Assembly: GCA_014218235.1 (NCBI GenBank)
Contig: CM024758.1
Location: 71,620,206 to 71,684,205, forward strand
Reading direction: 5' to 3'
Source: Colocasia esculenta
Taxonomy: Eukaryota > Streptophyta > Magnoliopsida > Alismatales > Araceae
Length of the DNA: 64,000 nucleotides
A model generated the notes under the pieces. The model was not told the DNA's origin and did not search any database. It was given only the letters and a program-made list of their open reading frames with translations. Of this stretch, positions 10,454 to 21,750 are shown piece after piece. The translations under genes and the position numbers were made by a program. How positions within the stretch are numbered: the stretch's first letter is position 1; every line of letters starts with the position of its first letter.

Positions 10454-11840
10454 GCAGATCCCGAGTTGCACAGTGTGTTGCTTCTCTTAGAGGTTGAGCT
10501 TTGCGAGGACGGGACTGTTAGGTTCCGAGATAGACTCTATGTTCCTGTTGAGGAGTCTATCAGGAGAGTTGTGTTGCAGGAGGCACATGGTTCCAGGTAC
10601 TCGATTCATCCAGGGTCGACCAAGATGTATCACAGGTTGAGACGTCAGTTTTGGTGGCCTGGAATGAAGAGAGACATAGCGGCTTTGTTGCTAGGTGTTT
10701 GGTCTGTCAGCAGGTGAAGGCCGAACATCAGCGTCCAGGAGGACTTGTGCAGCTGTTAGAGATTCCGATGTGGAAGTGGGACCATGTGACGACTAACTTT
10801 GTTTGTGGTTTGCCGAGGACAGCTGGAGATTTTGACAGCATTTGGGTTCTTGTGGACAGATTGACGAAGACTGCCAGATTCTTGCCTGTCAGGACTAGTT
10901 GGGGTGTGAGTAGGTTGGCCGCATTGTACGTAGAGCGGATTGTTCCTTTGCATGGAGTGTCGATCTCTATTGTGTCAGACAGGGATCCTCGCTTCACTTC
11001 TGGGTTCTGGCGTAGTTTCCAGAGAGCTTTGGGGACAGAGTTAGCTTTTAGTTCCGCCTACCACCCTCAGTCAGACGGTCAGTCAGAGCAGACTATCCAG
11101 ACCTTGGAGGACATGCTTAGAGCTTCCTGTCTGGAGTGGCAGGGGTCGTGGACAGCTCACTTGCCGTTGGTCGAGTTTGCATATAATAATAGCTATCACT
11201 CCAGTATCGGTTTGGCACCATATGAGGCTTTGTACGGACGACCGTGTCGCACTCCTCTTGACTGGTTCAAGGTTGGCGAACGGTTGTCATGGGACCAGAG
11301 TTGGTACAGCAAGCAGTTGAGGTAGTTCAGCTTGTGAGGCAGAGGCTTCAGTCAGCTCAGAGTCGGCAGAAGAGTTATGCAGATCAGCGCAGACGACCGC
11401 TCGAGTTTCAGGTAGGGGACCAGGTGTTTGTCCGTGTGTCTCCTATGAAGGGAGTGGTGAGGTTTGGTAGGCGTGGAAAGTTGAGTCCTCGCTTTATTGG
11501 ACCTTTCACCATTTCTGAGCGTGTCAGAGGTTTGGCGTACAGACTTGAGCTTCCGTCAGAGTTGGCAGCAGTCCACGATGTGTTTCACGTGTCGATGCTT
11601 CGGAGGTACCTTTCTGACGAGTCTCACGTTCTGCAGAGTGCAGAGTGGTCTGAGGTGACTCCAGTGTTGACTGTACCAGAGTTTCCGTTGCATTGAGGAT
11701 CGCCGAGTTCAGAGGTTGAGGAACAAGGCAATCCCGTTAGTTCGTGTTGCGTGGCAGCGGCACTCCGGTGGTGAGTCGACATGGGAGCGAGAGGACGAAA
11801 TGCGCGAGCAATTTCTGTACCTCTTTGGTGAGTCTCTTTC
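10454..11840 (+). pseudogene. Tekay-A integrase-chromodomain, second copy
   Basis: It has the same domains as 4486-5827. A one-base deletion at about 10685 shifts the frame in the zinc-binding part. The first catalytic Asp is replaced by Asn (TTNFVCGLP, about 10790), whereas SDRDPRF and the Glu (DGQSEQTIQ) remain. A further frameshift near 11280 and a two-base loss at about 11693 put the chromodomain out of frame. The polypurine tract follows at 11870-11888. Confidence 0.88.
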
Positions 11841-11888
11841 CTTATGTTGTTTGAATTTTGAGGGCAAAATTCCTTAAGGGGGGAGGGC

Positions 11889-13732
11889 TGTAAGGTCTCG
11901 GGTCTTTGCGGATCCTTATTGGGTCTTTTGGAGGTTCTGTGTGGTCGACGACAAGACCTTGTCGTTGACTTGGGGTTGACGGCCAGGGCTAGCCGTTGAC
12001 TTGGTGTTAGCGTCCAGCGATGTGGGCGTTTGTTGTTGAACTCAACGGCATGTGATCTGGACGTCAAGTCTTTGGCGGTTCAGTAAGCGGCTAGAGAGGT
12101 GGACGTCAACTGGTCGGACCTGTTGAAATAGGGCAACCTGAGAGCAGAGCTCATTCTTCTCTTCTCCTCTCCTTCCCTCCACCTTTGCCTTTCTCTTTTT
12201 CCACAGCTTTTGATGGTTGATGGGAGCTCGTGGGAAGGGTCTGGATCGCGTGGCGGTGCTTGATCGGGCGGGAAACGCGAGGTTTTGGTGCGATTCGCGC
12301 GGAGTCTTTGGGGGGTTCCGGCGCGATTAGTGGCTGTTTGGGGGTTTATAAAGCGTTCTGAGGTAGGGACTTAACTCCTATAACCCTCCTTAGCAATCCA
12401 GCATGCTCAATTGTGTGACTCAGTATGCAATTTGTGGATTAGGGTTGGGTTATATTATGCCGGAAATTTGGGTGAATTGGGCAATCTAGGCGTTTGATTG
12501 TTTAAATTAAAAGTTCTGGTAGTGTTAAATGATGAGAGTAAGCATTTCCCTCCATCAGTCTGAGTTCTGTTGGGTAATTCTACCCAATTGGACTGATTCG
12601 GAACTGTTCTGGGTTTAGGGGACTGAAGAGCTTAACGTCCACATCTATTGACATTGAGATCTTCAAGGGTGATAAACGACAAGGTCGATTGCCGTTGAGT
12701 CAGAGTTAACGACATGATGAGTGCCGTTTACTTCATATTGGCGGCATTCGATATGGCCGTTAATCTCCTATGTCCCAGCAGAATTAAGTGTTGTGTTTCA
12801 AGGCGATCGACATGTGATGTCCGCCCTGTTTACACATGTGGGCCAGGCTTAGAGTGTGACTCCGTCTGTGCATAGGAGTAGTTGATTGTGGCATGAGTGT
12901 TCACTTACTGTACGGAGTTTCAGGCATTGAGTGTGTTCTGTCTGTTGTACGCGCGTTGCGTTACCGTGTACCCGTTTCTGTTGTGTTACCTAGGCGTGGG
13001 TGCGACACCGTCCAGATGACTAGCATGTGGTTGTCCTACGCTAGTGAGCCAGGACGCTGAGTGCGACTCTATCCTGTGCGTACTCCTTGTGGTGGTATTG
13101 AGCCAGTCTCCGTGGAGCCCCTTCTCTACCGCTAGGGTCAAGCGTACGGGAAAAACCGGTCGTGGACCAGACGCGAGAGAGAGCGTCTGTAGTGTGCACA
13201 CTTGGTTGGGGTTGAGAGCCTCTGTGGTGACGGGACGCCAGCCACAGACCCTAGTTGAGTCCTACTTACTGTGTGTGTGTGAGTGTGTGTTACTGAGCCG
13301 CGAGGTTTACAGTTTTGTGTTGTGGTGCGACGTGTACTTACTTTCAATTTTACTTTCCGCACTTTAGTTTTGTTTCCGGTGGGGTTACTTTTCCCTACTG
13401 GGTCTCTTTTCTTGAGACTCACTCCCCTCCCTTTCAGGTGGGTCTTCGTCGACTCCCGTTCCAGGCGAGTCTAGCCACTCCGGTGTTGGTACTCCTTCGC
13501 TGCAGTGAGTAGTACTTTTTGTTGTACTTCTGTACTCTGTACCTTGCTCAGACTCTGAGTTGTACATGTTATGTTCATATAGTGGAATTTTACAGCTTTA
13601 CATGGTGTGTATCTTCTTACATATAGTCTCCTCGGACGTTCACTTCCTACCCTTCCGAGCTTGTCTCGTGGGTTAACGGGTCAGAATTCGGGTTACTGGT
13701 TGTTACTGGTAATGGGATTCTGAGTCGTTATA
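11889..13732 (+). repeat. Tekay-A 3' LTR (1844 bp)
   Basis: It starts TGTAAGG after the polypurine tract and ends GTTATA, followed by GGTGA. Relative to the internal LTR it has an extra segment at about 12798-12964. GTGTT and GCGTT at the edges suggest that the internal LTR lost it by a short-repeat deletion. It ends in TA rather than CA, as does the other Tekay-A LTR. Confidence 0.92.
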
Positions 13733-13737
13733 GGTGA
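13733..13737. repeat. Target-site duplication GGTGA, right copy
   Basis: It matches 4441-4445. Removing 4446-13737 makes the archaeal-type RNase H of Tat-A continuous again in layout. Confidence 0.9.
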
Positions 13738-15345
13738 CACCATAGAAGTGGCCAAACTCGAAGCCAGCCAACAAAGCCTCATACTCGGCTGTGTTATTGG
13801 TGGCGGGAAAATCTAGTTTGTAAGCCCGTGGGAAGGTGACGCCCTCAGGTGATAGTAGAGCAATCCCGATATCCTTTCCTTGAGAATTCAAAGCTACATC
13901 AAATAATAGTGTCCACATAGGATCGGATTGGCTAAGGGACATCAATTCCTCATCTGGGAACTCCGAACAAACTGGATCGAATTGAGGAATAGGGTGATGA
14001 GCGAGATGTTCTGCTATAGCATAACCTTTGATGGATTTCTGCTGAATATAGGTGATTTCAAACTGAGATAGGAAGCTCTGCCAATGTGCTAGCCTATCAA
14101 TTAGAACAGATTTTTCAATGAGGAACTTGACAGGATTCATATGGGCGATGAGATGGACCTCATGAGCAAGAAAGTAGTGCTCCAATTTCTGCACTACCCA
14201 TATGAGCACGACACACATCTTCTCCATTGCTGTGTACTTCTGCTCGCAGGGGTTGAGAAGTTTTGACAGGTAGTATGCTGCCCTCTCCTTGCCTTCTTCA
14301 TCCACCTGTGCAAGGACAGCTCCTACCGAATCTTCCAGAATTGATACATAAAGAATGAGAGGTTTGCCTGGGGTCGGCGGCCTCAGGACAGGGGGATTAG
14401 ACAAATATTCCTTGAGTCCGTCAAAAGCCACCTGACACTTCTCATCCCATTTGAATTCGACTCCCGGCTTGGTGAGTTTGTAGAAGGGTCTACACCTCTG
14501 TGAATGTTGGGAGACGAACTGGCGAATAAACTGAAGCCTCCCGATGAGTCCTCGAACATCCTTCAGATTCTTGGGAGGGGGCATTTCTCTTATCGCCTTC
14601 GCCTTGTTGGGATCTATCTCTATACCCATCTTGCTCACAATGAACCCTAAAAGCTTACCTGATGAAACACCAAATACACACTTCTTGTGGTTCATTTTCA
14701 ATTGATATTCTCTTGACCTCTGGAAGACCTTAATTAGAACCCCAGCATGCTTAGTCATAGTCTTTGACTTCACCACCAGGTCATCCACATACACCTCAAT
14801 GAAAATGTGGATCATGTCATGAAAGATAGCCATCATAGCTCTTGGGTAGGTAGCTCCAGCATTCTTGAATCCGAACGGCATGACCACATAACAATAGGTT
14901 CCCCATGGTGTAGTGAATGAGGTCTTCTCCTGGTCTTCCTCAGCCAGATTAATTTGGTTGTACTCTGAGAAGCCATCCATGAAGGAGAGGGTTTCATACC
15001 CGACCGTGTTATCTATGAGCACGTCAAGGTGAGGCAATGGGAAATCATCCTTAGGACACACGCGGTTGAGGTCTCGAAAATTGATACAAATTCTGACTCT
15101 TCCATCCTTCTTCATAACCGGGACTATGTTTGCCACCCAATTTGGATATAGTACGACTCTAATAAACCTGGCTTTATGGAGCTTATCGACCTCATCTTTC
15201 ATCTTTAAAGCCATTTGTGGGTGGAAACGCCTCAACCGCTGCTTAATGGCTATGGACCTCGGCTTAAGGGTAAGACGGTATTCAACAAGTGTGGTGTCTA
15301 AGCCAGGCATATCCTCATAGCTCCATGTGTATACTCCTTGAGAAC
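13738..15345 (-). pseudogene. Tat-A RT-RNase H and start of archaeal RNase H
   Basis: This is one long minus-strand frame. The RT core runs from FRDLNRVCPKDDFPLPH (about 15060) through the catalytic YVDD (about 14785). The connection and Ty3-type RNase H follow, with the LAHHPIPQF tether at about 13970-14000, then the N-terminal half of the second RNase H (MWTLLFDVALNSQGKDIGIALL, NNTAEYEALLAGFE), cut at 13738 by Tekay-A. The usual active-site DGA of the second RNase H reads DVA. A small frameshift near 15312-15345 separates it from the upstream linker. It is the best preserved pol segment of Tat-A. Confidence 0.9.
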
Positions 15346-16065
15346 CTAAATAATTGCCTCCTCTTCAGCTGGTGACAAATTACTGCTTATGAGACCGGTC
15401 CTAGGGTTTTCCTCGGTTCCCAGGTTGATTTCCTTGGTAGTTTCTTCTACGGCAGCTGACGGTTCGTCAAATCTCTTCAATCCACTCACGAACGCATCAG
15501 CCACGTCCTCGAATTCTTCATCACCTTCCTCAAAAGGGTCATCATCATCCATAATCTCATAGACTCCGAACCCATCATCAATTAAGCACACTGACTGCTC
15601 ATATTCCATATCCGGCCATTGCAATCACTCCTCCACAAATTCTGGGATTGCTAGACATGCTTTGCATCTACGGGCTAGATCAGCTAGGAATTGATGTGGA
15701 ACCCTCCTATCCTTGGATTTTTTTTTAGAGACTACCCCCAGTTTATTGCTACTCTGACCTAGACTCGCACTACAACTACTGAAATCTACAGTAGGGGGTT
15801 GAAGAAATGGAAAAATAGTAAAAGTAGAATCCTACGTGGGGGAAGATGGAGAATTATTTAAAGAAGTAAAAGAATTTCCCTGCATTGGGGAAGGAGGAGG
15901 ACGAGGGAAAGCAGTAAGAATCCCCTGCATGGAGGGGAGTGGAGGTCCCTGTGCGGAGGGACGCGGGAGGTCGGTCATGGGACTGAAGAGGAGTGGCCCG
16001 TAGGTCGGGGCACACTCTGAGGTGAGGAAGGAGGTCTCCTCCATTGTGAAGACGAAATCCGCCAT
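15346..16065 (-). pseudogene. Tat-A pol linker, acidic and Pro-rich
   Basis: Minus-strand ORFs here give an acidic stretch (DDDDPFEEGDEEFEDVADAF, about 15510-15560) that leads into RT, and upstream a Pro/Ser-rich segment (about 15832-16065). No catalytic domain is seen. In Tat/Ogre elements this position, between protease and RT, is variable and in Ogre contains an intron; I see no clear splice pair here. Confidence 0.5.
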
Positions 16066-16128
16066 TAAACAGTTGGCATTTTTGGGGCCACCTCAGTGCT
16101 TAGCGCACACACAGAGAGCGGGCGAGGC

Positions 16129-16138
16129 GTGATCGCCA
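16129..16138 (-). repeat. Extra copy of the Tat primer-site core TGGCGATCAC
   Basis: On the minus strand this repeats exactly the first ten bases of the Tat-A PBS (21770-21761). A further exact copy lies in the LTR at 21936-21927. It sits just upstream of RT, next to the minisatellite. It may be chance or a relic. Confidence 0.5.
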
Positions 16139-16334
16139 ACCGGAGTAAATGGGAAACGAGTGCAAGTTCGAGGGAAGAGGGGTCCGAGCAGGAAAGTCAG
16201 AGAGTGAACGTCTTCTTGGAAGAATGCACAACAATGGCCAGGTGGGGCATTGGCACCCGAGGAATGCTCAGAGAGAGGAAGGAGGGCCATGTGGTGGCCT
16301 ATAGCAGGGAAAGCGCGATGCTTGGAGAGGGGAG

Positions 16335-16715
16335 GAAGGTGGGCACGTTGCCCAGAGTGAGAGGGAGATTGAGAACGTTGCTCGAGGAGGAAAGGGAAGC
16401 AGGTGTGTTTCCTGGAGGGGAGAAAGAAATAGGCGCATTGCCTAGTGAGGTAGGGAGATCGAGCACGTTGCTCGAAGAAGGAGGGAGGGTGAGTGCGTTG
16501 CTCGAGGTGGAGAGGAGAGCGGGCGTGTTGCCCAGAAAGGGGAAGGGAATAGGCATGTTGCCTAGGGGAAGAGCGGGCGCGTTGCCACAAAAGGAGAACG
16601 GAGTAGACGCGTTGCCTAGAGAGGAAAGAGGAGCAGGCGTGTTGCCTAGAGAGGAAAGAGGAGCAGGCGTGTGCCTAGAGAGGAAGGAGGAGCAGGTGTG
16701 TTGCCTGAGGGGGGA
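16335..16715 (-). repeat. 30-bp minisatellite in the Tat-A linker, about 13 units
   Basis: On the plus strand GTTGCC or GTTGCTC-type cores recur at about 16346, 16376, 16405, 16434, 16464, 16494, 16524, 16554, 16578, 16608, 16638, 16667 and 16697, almost always 30 bp apart. The purine-rich remainder is GAGAGGAAAGAGGAGCAGGC-like. Thirty is a multiple of three, so copy changes keep the frame on the coding strand, which reads Pro/Ser/Leu-rich there. The most 3' plus-strand units (16610-16700) are nearly identical, suggesting recent expansion. Confidence 0.88.
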
Positions 16716-17044
16716 AGGAAAGCAGACGCAATGCTCGGAGAGGAGGGGCCCACCCTGAGCCTAACTATTGCAGGAGCTTCTTCTGCCTGTGTGCTCTGCT
16801 CTGCCTTGTCTGCCTGCTGCTTCTTGCTCGTGGCCACTGCTAGCTGCTCAGCCTCTATTGGTGCAAAGAGTTGATTTAGGGAGGCCGTAATGTCGCTCAC
16901 ATTGAACCACTGACTCCATTCTGCTTCAGTCTCGCCCCACTTCACTTGCTTGGATGCCCTGTGGTTGTCTACCACTTTGTATACGCTTAGTGGTGAACAA
17001 TGAATAGGTTCAACAATAGTTGTAGATGTCTGCTCATTCCCCGG

Positions 17045-17233
17045 CTACAACGGTCCTCTCTTGAAATGCTTATATAATGTCCATGTCAGTGGCTGCCTCT
17101 GCTGACAGTCTGCTTTGCCTATCCTGTAGCCCAATCCTACCCTGGGTCTCATCCTGCTATCCTTAACTGCCTCTGTCCTACCTTGTAATTGTGCCCCCAG
17201 CCTTTCGCCTGGCTGGTACCCCATTTGCAACAT
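17045..17233 (-). pseudogene. Tat-A G-patch domain
   Basis: The minus strand reads MLQMGYQPGERLG, then RPRVGLGYR about 25 residues later, which is the Gly-spaced pattern of a G-patch. G-patches next to protease are known in several Tat-group elements and are thought to bind RNA or help protease function. A stop separates it from protease (17240), where one continuous frame would be expected. Confidence 0.75.
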
Positions 17234-17239
17234 GATGTA

Positions 17240-17977
17240 CTAGCCTTTCTCGATTATGATCTTGCTTCTTTTGGCAGCACTAACAGACGAACTACCTAGG
17301 CCCGAATACATGTTGACTGTGTCCAACACGGACATTAATGGTTTGTTGCTTGGACAGATGGAAGGGACTGAATTATCAGTCATGGCGTCCACTTCCAGAG
17401 TAGTAGGTTTACTGGCAACCTTGACGACTCGCCCCTTGTAAGGAAACTTGAGGCATTGATGGACAATCGATATAACCACACCAAGTGCTTGTATGAAAGG
17501 CCTGCCCATAATCATTTGGAAGCTCGGGTCCATGTCTAAAATGTGGAAGTCCATTTCTGTGATGGACGGACCCAGTCCTACTTTTAAATCGACGACCCCT
17601 TTCGGTGGCCTACTGGTATTGTCGTAGGCCGTAATAGTGATAGCAGAGGGTCGGACTGCCTGTAAGGAGACTCCACAGAAATTCAATGTGTCCAAAGAAA
17701 CAACATTGATCGATGCTCCTGAGTCCACCAAGCATTGAGACACGCAGACCCCGTTGATATTAATGGTCAAGCACAGGGCGTACCGCTGAAATTCTACTGG
17801 TGCAAGCTCAGACTCGTCGAACTCGATGGCAGGATGCTGACTAGTGGGAGTGAGGACCACACTAATCTGATTTACCGGCAGATCTTCGTTGACCATGACC
17901 TTCTCTAAGTACTGCATCAGGGCCTCTTGGAATGGATATCCTGGCCGGTGTCTTGTCCATGTGCTTAAGCAAATCAT
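17240..17977 (-). CDS. Tat-A aspartic protease region
   Basis: This is a 245-residue open frame. The active site CLVDSGASINVV lies at about residues 88-99, and the second conserved block MIMGRPFIQALGVV follows about 65 residues later, as in retropepsins. The N-terminal YLEKVMVNEDLPV stretch is typical of Tat elements. It would cut the Gag-Pol precursor. The upstream part (17862-18128, LRSGRIFNR) is in another frame. ATG at 17977 is probably not a true start, since the protein would be part of a polyprotein. Confidence 0.8.
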   Translation of the reverse strand: MICLSTWTRHRPGYPFQEALMQYLEKVMVNEDLPVNQISVVLTPTSQHPAIEFDESELAPVEFQRYALCLTININGVCVSQCLVDSGASINVVSLDTLNFCGVSLQAVRPSAITITAYDNTSRPPKGVVDLKVGLGPSITEMDFHILDMDPSFQMIMGRPFIQALGVVISIVHQCLKFPYKGRVVKVASKPTTLEVDAMTDNSVPSICPSNKPLMSVLDTVNMYSGLGSSSVSAAKRSKIIIEKG

Positions 17978-18139
17978 ATTGAGTCCGTGGTATGGACTCT
18001 TCAGCTATATTTTCCTCCTCCTGGGGCAGTGACACTTGCTCTTGCTGCTGTGGAAAGATCCGATTGAAGATGCGACCACTACGGAGCACCAATGTTTCCT
18101 CGGAATTCTCTCCCACTATGGCTGCCACGGCCGGCAGAA

Positions 18140-18600
18140 TGGAAGATGGGTGGGAGGTAGAAGGCTAGGAATTGAACATTTGATGCGGCAATTGGATACT
18201 TGCCTCACTCAGAGGTGGGATGGTAGTACGAAGGAAGGGAGCTTGATGGTTGGGTGGAATGAGAGATGCAGTTGGTGGAGTGCGTAGGAGAGGTGGGTTA
18301 GCTAATGTAGGTTGTGGTTAAGTGATGGTGGGTGGTTGGCGTATGAGAGAGTGATTAGGTGGGGGTGCTATGGTGGAGTGGTTGCGTAGGAAGGGAGTTT
18401 GTGGGTTAGGGTGAGGTGATGTTGTAGGGGTGATGGGGGTTTGGCGTATAAGTGGAGGATTGGACGTTTTGTTAGTGGGTGTTGGTTGATGGGTAGCGGT
18501 TGCAGGAGCACGTAGGAAGTAGGGCAATGGGTTAGAAGGGGTAGGTGTATGAATGAAGGGGGCAGGGTGAAGGAGGTGGAGGCTACTTCCATAGGCCGGC
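18140..18600 (-). repeat. Degenerate Pro/Thr/Asn-rich repeat between gag and protease
   Basis: The minus strand encodes repeated phrases such as PFLRNHSTI, SLIRQPPTI, PLIRQTPIT and YFLRAPATA separated by Pro/Thr runs, with about 45-bp units (plus strand GT-rich, TTGGCGTAT or TTGCGTAGG cores). Frames drift between units. It looks like an expanded linker rather than a folded domain. Confidence 0.6.
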
Positions 18601-18619
18601 CGGGCGTGTCATTAACGTG

Positions 18620-20725
18620 ATGAGATGTCGTGAGGCATTCACTTGATGATTCGGAGCCTGGTGCTCTGGGAGGGGATTTTGAACAATGCCCATGTTGGGC
18701 TACTGCGAGGGTGCCTAAACCTACTGTTGCTGCTACTGCTGCTGTTGATGTTTATCCTGCCTAAGCGCTCTCTTTGCCTTCATCTCGGCGATGTATTTCT
18801 TCATCTCCTCCCAGTCTATTCCTCCATTATCGTTCAAATCATAAATGTAATCTTTGAAATGGAAGCAGGCTTCTAAAGTGTGGCCCGGCCCCCGATGGAA
18901 TGCACAATAACGTGAGGTGTCAACATTGGGAGGCCATTGTAGCCTTTCCCTCGGCAGAGTGAGTGCATTGGCGGCCATGAGAGCGTTGAAGATATCGGTC
19001 AAGGTCTCTGGCAGTGGAGGATATTGGGCTCTTCTTGGGCCAGGGGGACGTCTGGGCTATTGGGGTTCATAATTGCATGGGGGAGGAACTTGGTTGTATT
19101 GTGGAGGAGCAGGTTGTTGTTGCTGGTACTGAGGAGGGGCGGGTTGCCGGTATTGGGGCTGCTGAGGCTGGCGATATGGAGGAGGCTGCAATGGGGCTTG
19201 GTAATGTTGATTAGCGGGAGGTTGCTGGTATTGCAGAGGCTGGTGAAATTGCTGGAATTGAGGCTGCTGAGGTTGCTGGTATTGGGACTACGGAGGTGGT
19301 GTTCTGATCATGGGAGAGTTGTTTGGCTTGGAGGCCGGCTGCTGGGGCTGCTGAGGCTTGGTATTAGTGTTGTTCGGATGGTAGGTGGAAGGGATAGGGT
19401 TGCCCATTGCACTCACCTACTCATTCTGTATGACCCCCTCAGTCGTAGGACCACCAGTAGGCAGAGCACCACTACCTTTCTTGAAGGTCCGGGCCTTCGG
19501 CTCAAACATGGCCATGATTGGAGAGTCCTTCAGCTGGGTCTGAATGTACTGGGCTCTCTCATACAGTTCCTCCATGGTGGTTAATTTATTCATAGCCAAA
19601 ATATGTTTGAACTGCGGAGTAGCATTCGTCGTGATCATCTTCACTTGCTCTGGCTCAGACAATGGATCCCTCAGTCTTTCTACCATGGCTCTCCATCTAT
19701 CTGCATAGTGCACGAAGTCTTCATTCTCTCAGCCATAAGATCATTAATGGATAGTGCAGGACTAATCCAGTCCCTGTACCTTTGCAAGAACTTTCTTTGA
19801 ACCGCCTCAAAATCCTCGGCATCTGCAGGTTCCAACGAATAGAAACAATCAAGGGCAGGCCCATCTAATGATTGGCGGAAGAGGAAAGCGAGGGCACGAT
19901 TATCATTTTTCTAGAATGAGGATTCGTACATGAATTCTTTGATATGTACGAACGGATTGCCGGTGCCGTTGTAACGCCGGTAGACCAGTAGTTCAAAAGG
20001 AGGGAGATGGAAAATTGGCATAGAAGGGAGAGCCAGTTCAAATGAATCTTTGGGTGCGGACACCCTCTTCAAGTCCTGCTCCAAACGGCTCACCTTTGCC
20101 AGGAGGGCTTGGGTGAGTTGATTGGAGGATGGTTTGTGGGGTACCCTAGAAGAAACGTGGTAGGGTATGCTCACCTGAGTAGAATAATGAAAGGGAGGGG
20201 CGCCAGCGGGCACGGAAGCATGGGTCGTAGCCCGAGGAAGATAGGAGGGCCTTTCCATGTTGGGGCTTGGCCGGACATGAGAAGGCCCTCTAGTAGGGCT
20301 GTGGGGACGAGAATGAATGACAGAATTAGCCCACGAGGGGGCAAGAGAGGCTCGAACCATCGGGTCGCGAGCAGGTTGAGCGTGAATACCCACGTTTGGG
20401 TGGACAGTCTGGATGGGTTCGAGGATCGATTTCCCCTTAAGGGCAGCTTGAACCTCCTGAAGCTAAGAAGCTTGGAGGCTTTGGAGAATGTCCACGAGTT
20501 GGGATAGATCAATAATGGTGGAGGCATTTGCAGTGTCATGCCTCGGGAGAGTTGGGAAAGTTGTGAGTCCACTGCATGAACATGCGAAGTGGATGGATCA
20601 ATGTGAGGTTGGTTTTGAATTTGGGCGAGTTGTTGATTAGATTCATACACCTCATCATACGTGTCATCATAGCCCATGTCTTCGTATTCGGCCATTAGGA
20701 GAGATCGGCCTGAACGAAGCTGCAT
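18620..20725 (-). pseudogene. Tat-A gag (broken)
   Basis: It starts MQLRSGRSLLMAEYEDMGYDD (20725). A gag capsid-like part follows in pieces: FELLVYRRYNGTGNPFVHIKEF (about 19960), then RWRAMVERLRDPLSEPEQVKM (about 19650-19700) and TMEELYERAQYIQTQLKD. A Gln/Pro-rich stretch (19020-19400) precedes the terminal Cys-His box YCAFHRGPGHTLEACFHFKDYI (about 18845-18910). That box has the C-x2-H form usual in Tat gags rather than a CCHC knuckle. Several stops (for example about 19914 and 19734) and frame changes make it non-functional. Confidence 0.8.
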
Positions 20726-21750
20726 AAAACATTAACAAACAAGTTTGGTTTAACAAGCAATTACCAAACAACTACTCAAAGACATTTGAGAGAAGAAGTT
20801 AATGGCTTTTAATCACATACTTGGGGATGCTTACGCCCACTTAATTGTTCAATATAATTCAATGTGGATTTTAATTGCAATGTCACTCCAAGTAGGTATG
20901 GGCCTAAGTGGGTAAGATGAGAACATCGGGCCCACTAAGCAACTCCCTCTCACGCAATGGGTGATCTAACACTGGTCTCCGAAATGGTACAACCTGCTCG
21001 GTCCACCGTGAGGGAATCCCCTGGTACGGAGACTTACGGAGGTCCCGATGAAGATTCTCTAGCCCAATGAGACGAAATGCCCAATGGGGAGATAGCCCTC
21101 ACCGAGAGAGGTGTGTGGATCCTAGGAATAGGAGGGAAGGAGGTCCCTCGGCCGACGTATGCCCTGTAAGCAATGCACAATGCAAAAGTAGCAAAAAAAT
21201 TGAGCTCTCTGTGATAGTTTGAATCGCGTCCACTACAATGGACGCGCTTCAGTTTAATCGTGTCCGTTCAGTCAGCCGCAGATCTGATAGCTCGCAGAAG
21301 TTGTACGCACCACGGCGACTCCCTCTGGAATCAGTCACAGAAACGCGTTGGATATGTCTGCCGCACAACAATCACCCAAATCGCGTCGCCTGTAGGCGAC
21401 GCGAATCAAGGAGGCACTTGAAGACAGATATTTAAAGCAGTAAATCAAAGGAGCATGTTTTCACCCAGCCAAATATTGATCAAATTAAAATGCTTTCTTC
21501 AAGTGAAGGTGAGTCAATAGGGAGGGGAGCAAGATGGTGATTTTCTCTTTAAATCAACTATTATGGAAAATGTAAAGAATATAACACAAATACAACTTGG
21601 TAATAACGATGGGAGATCTTAAGGGAACCGTATGGGGTGCGGAAAGAGGAGGGGTGTACCGTGTGGGGTACGAAGGGAGGGATATATGTGGGTGTCGAAG
21701 GAGAGGCACACGTGTGTGCCGAAGGAAAAGTAACCAGAGCTAAAAGAAAA
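20726..21750 (-). other. Tat-A 5' leader (untranslated)
   Basis: About 1 kb lies between the PBS and gag. It has no coding domain. It shares GAGGGAATCCC and neighbouring sequence (about 21020) with the Tat-B leader (about 26610). It holds a cluster of CG-rich inverted repeats at 21228-21412. Confidence 0.65.
21228..21412 (-). repeat. Inverted-repeat cluster in Tat-A leader
   Basis: Four units occur: CGCGTCCA/TGGACGCG (21229-21246), CGTGTCC/GCCGCAGATC (weak), CGCGTTGG/CTGCCGC (weak) and CGCGTCGCC/GGCGACGCG (21382-21403, perfect 9-bp arms, loop TGTA). Units are flanked by AAATCG/GAATC, extending the symmetry. Confidence 0.75.

Larger units (their letters stand above)
4446..13732 (+). mobile_element. 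Tekay-A: composite chromovirus, LTR stub-INT-LTR-internal-LTR
   Basis: The outer ends are TGTAAGG (4446) and GTTATA (13732), with flanking GGTGA copies. Inside are a 40-bp LTR stub, an integrase-chromodomain segment (4486-5827), a full LTR (5855-7530), an internal region (7531-11888) and a second full LTR (11889-13732). The polyprotein has a CR-type chromodomain and the PBS matches initiator tRNA-Met, as in Tekay/Del elements. The layout fits a tandem made by unequal recombination between LTRs of sister copies, followed by loss of most of the first unit. All reading frames are damaged. Confidence 0.88.

Noticed and set aside
16096..16758. A 220-residue plus-strand ORF with repeated Gly/Glu/Arg phrases.
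   Set aside because: It is the antisense of the 30-bp minisatellite in Tat-A; all neighbouring coding evidence is on the minus strand.
19014..19584. Plus-strand ORFs of up to 186 residues, Leu/Arg-rich.
   Set aside because: They are antisense to the Gln/Pro-rich part of Tat-A gag, where CAG-rich coding gives long open antisense frames.
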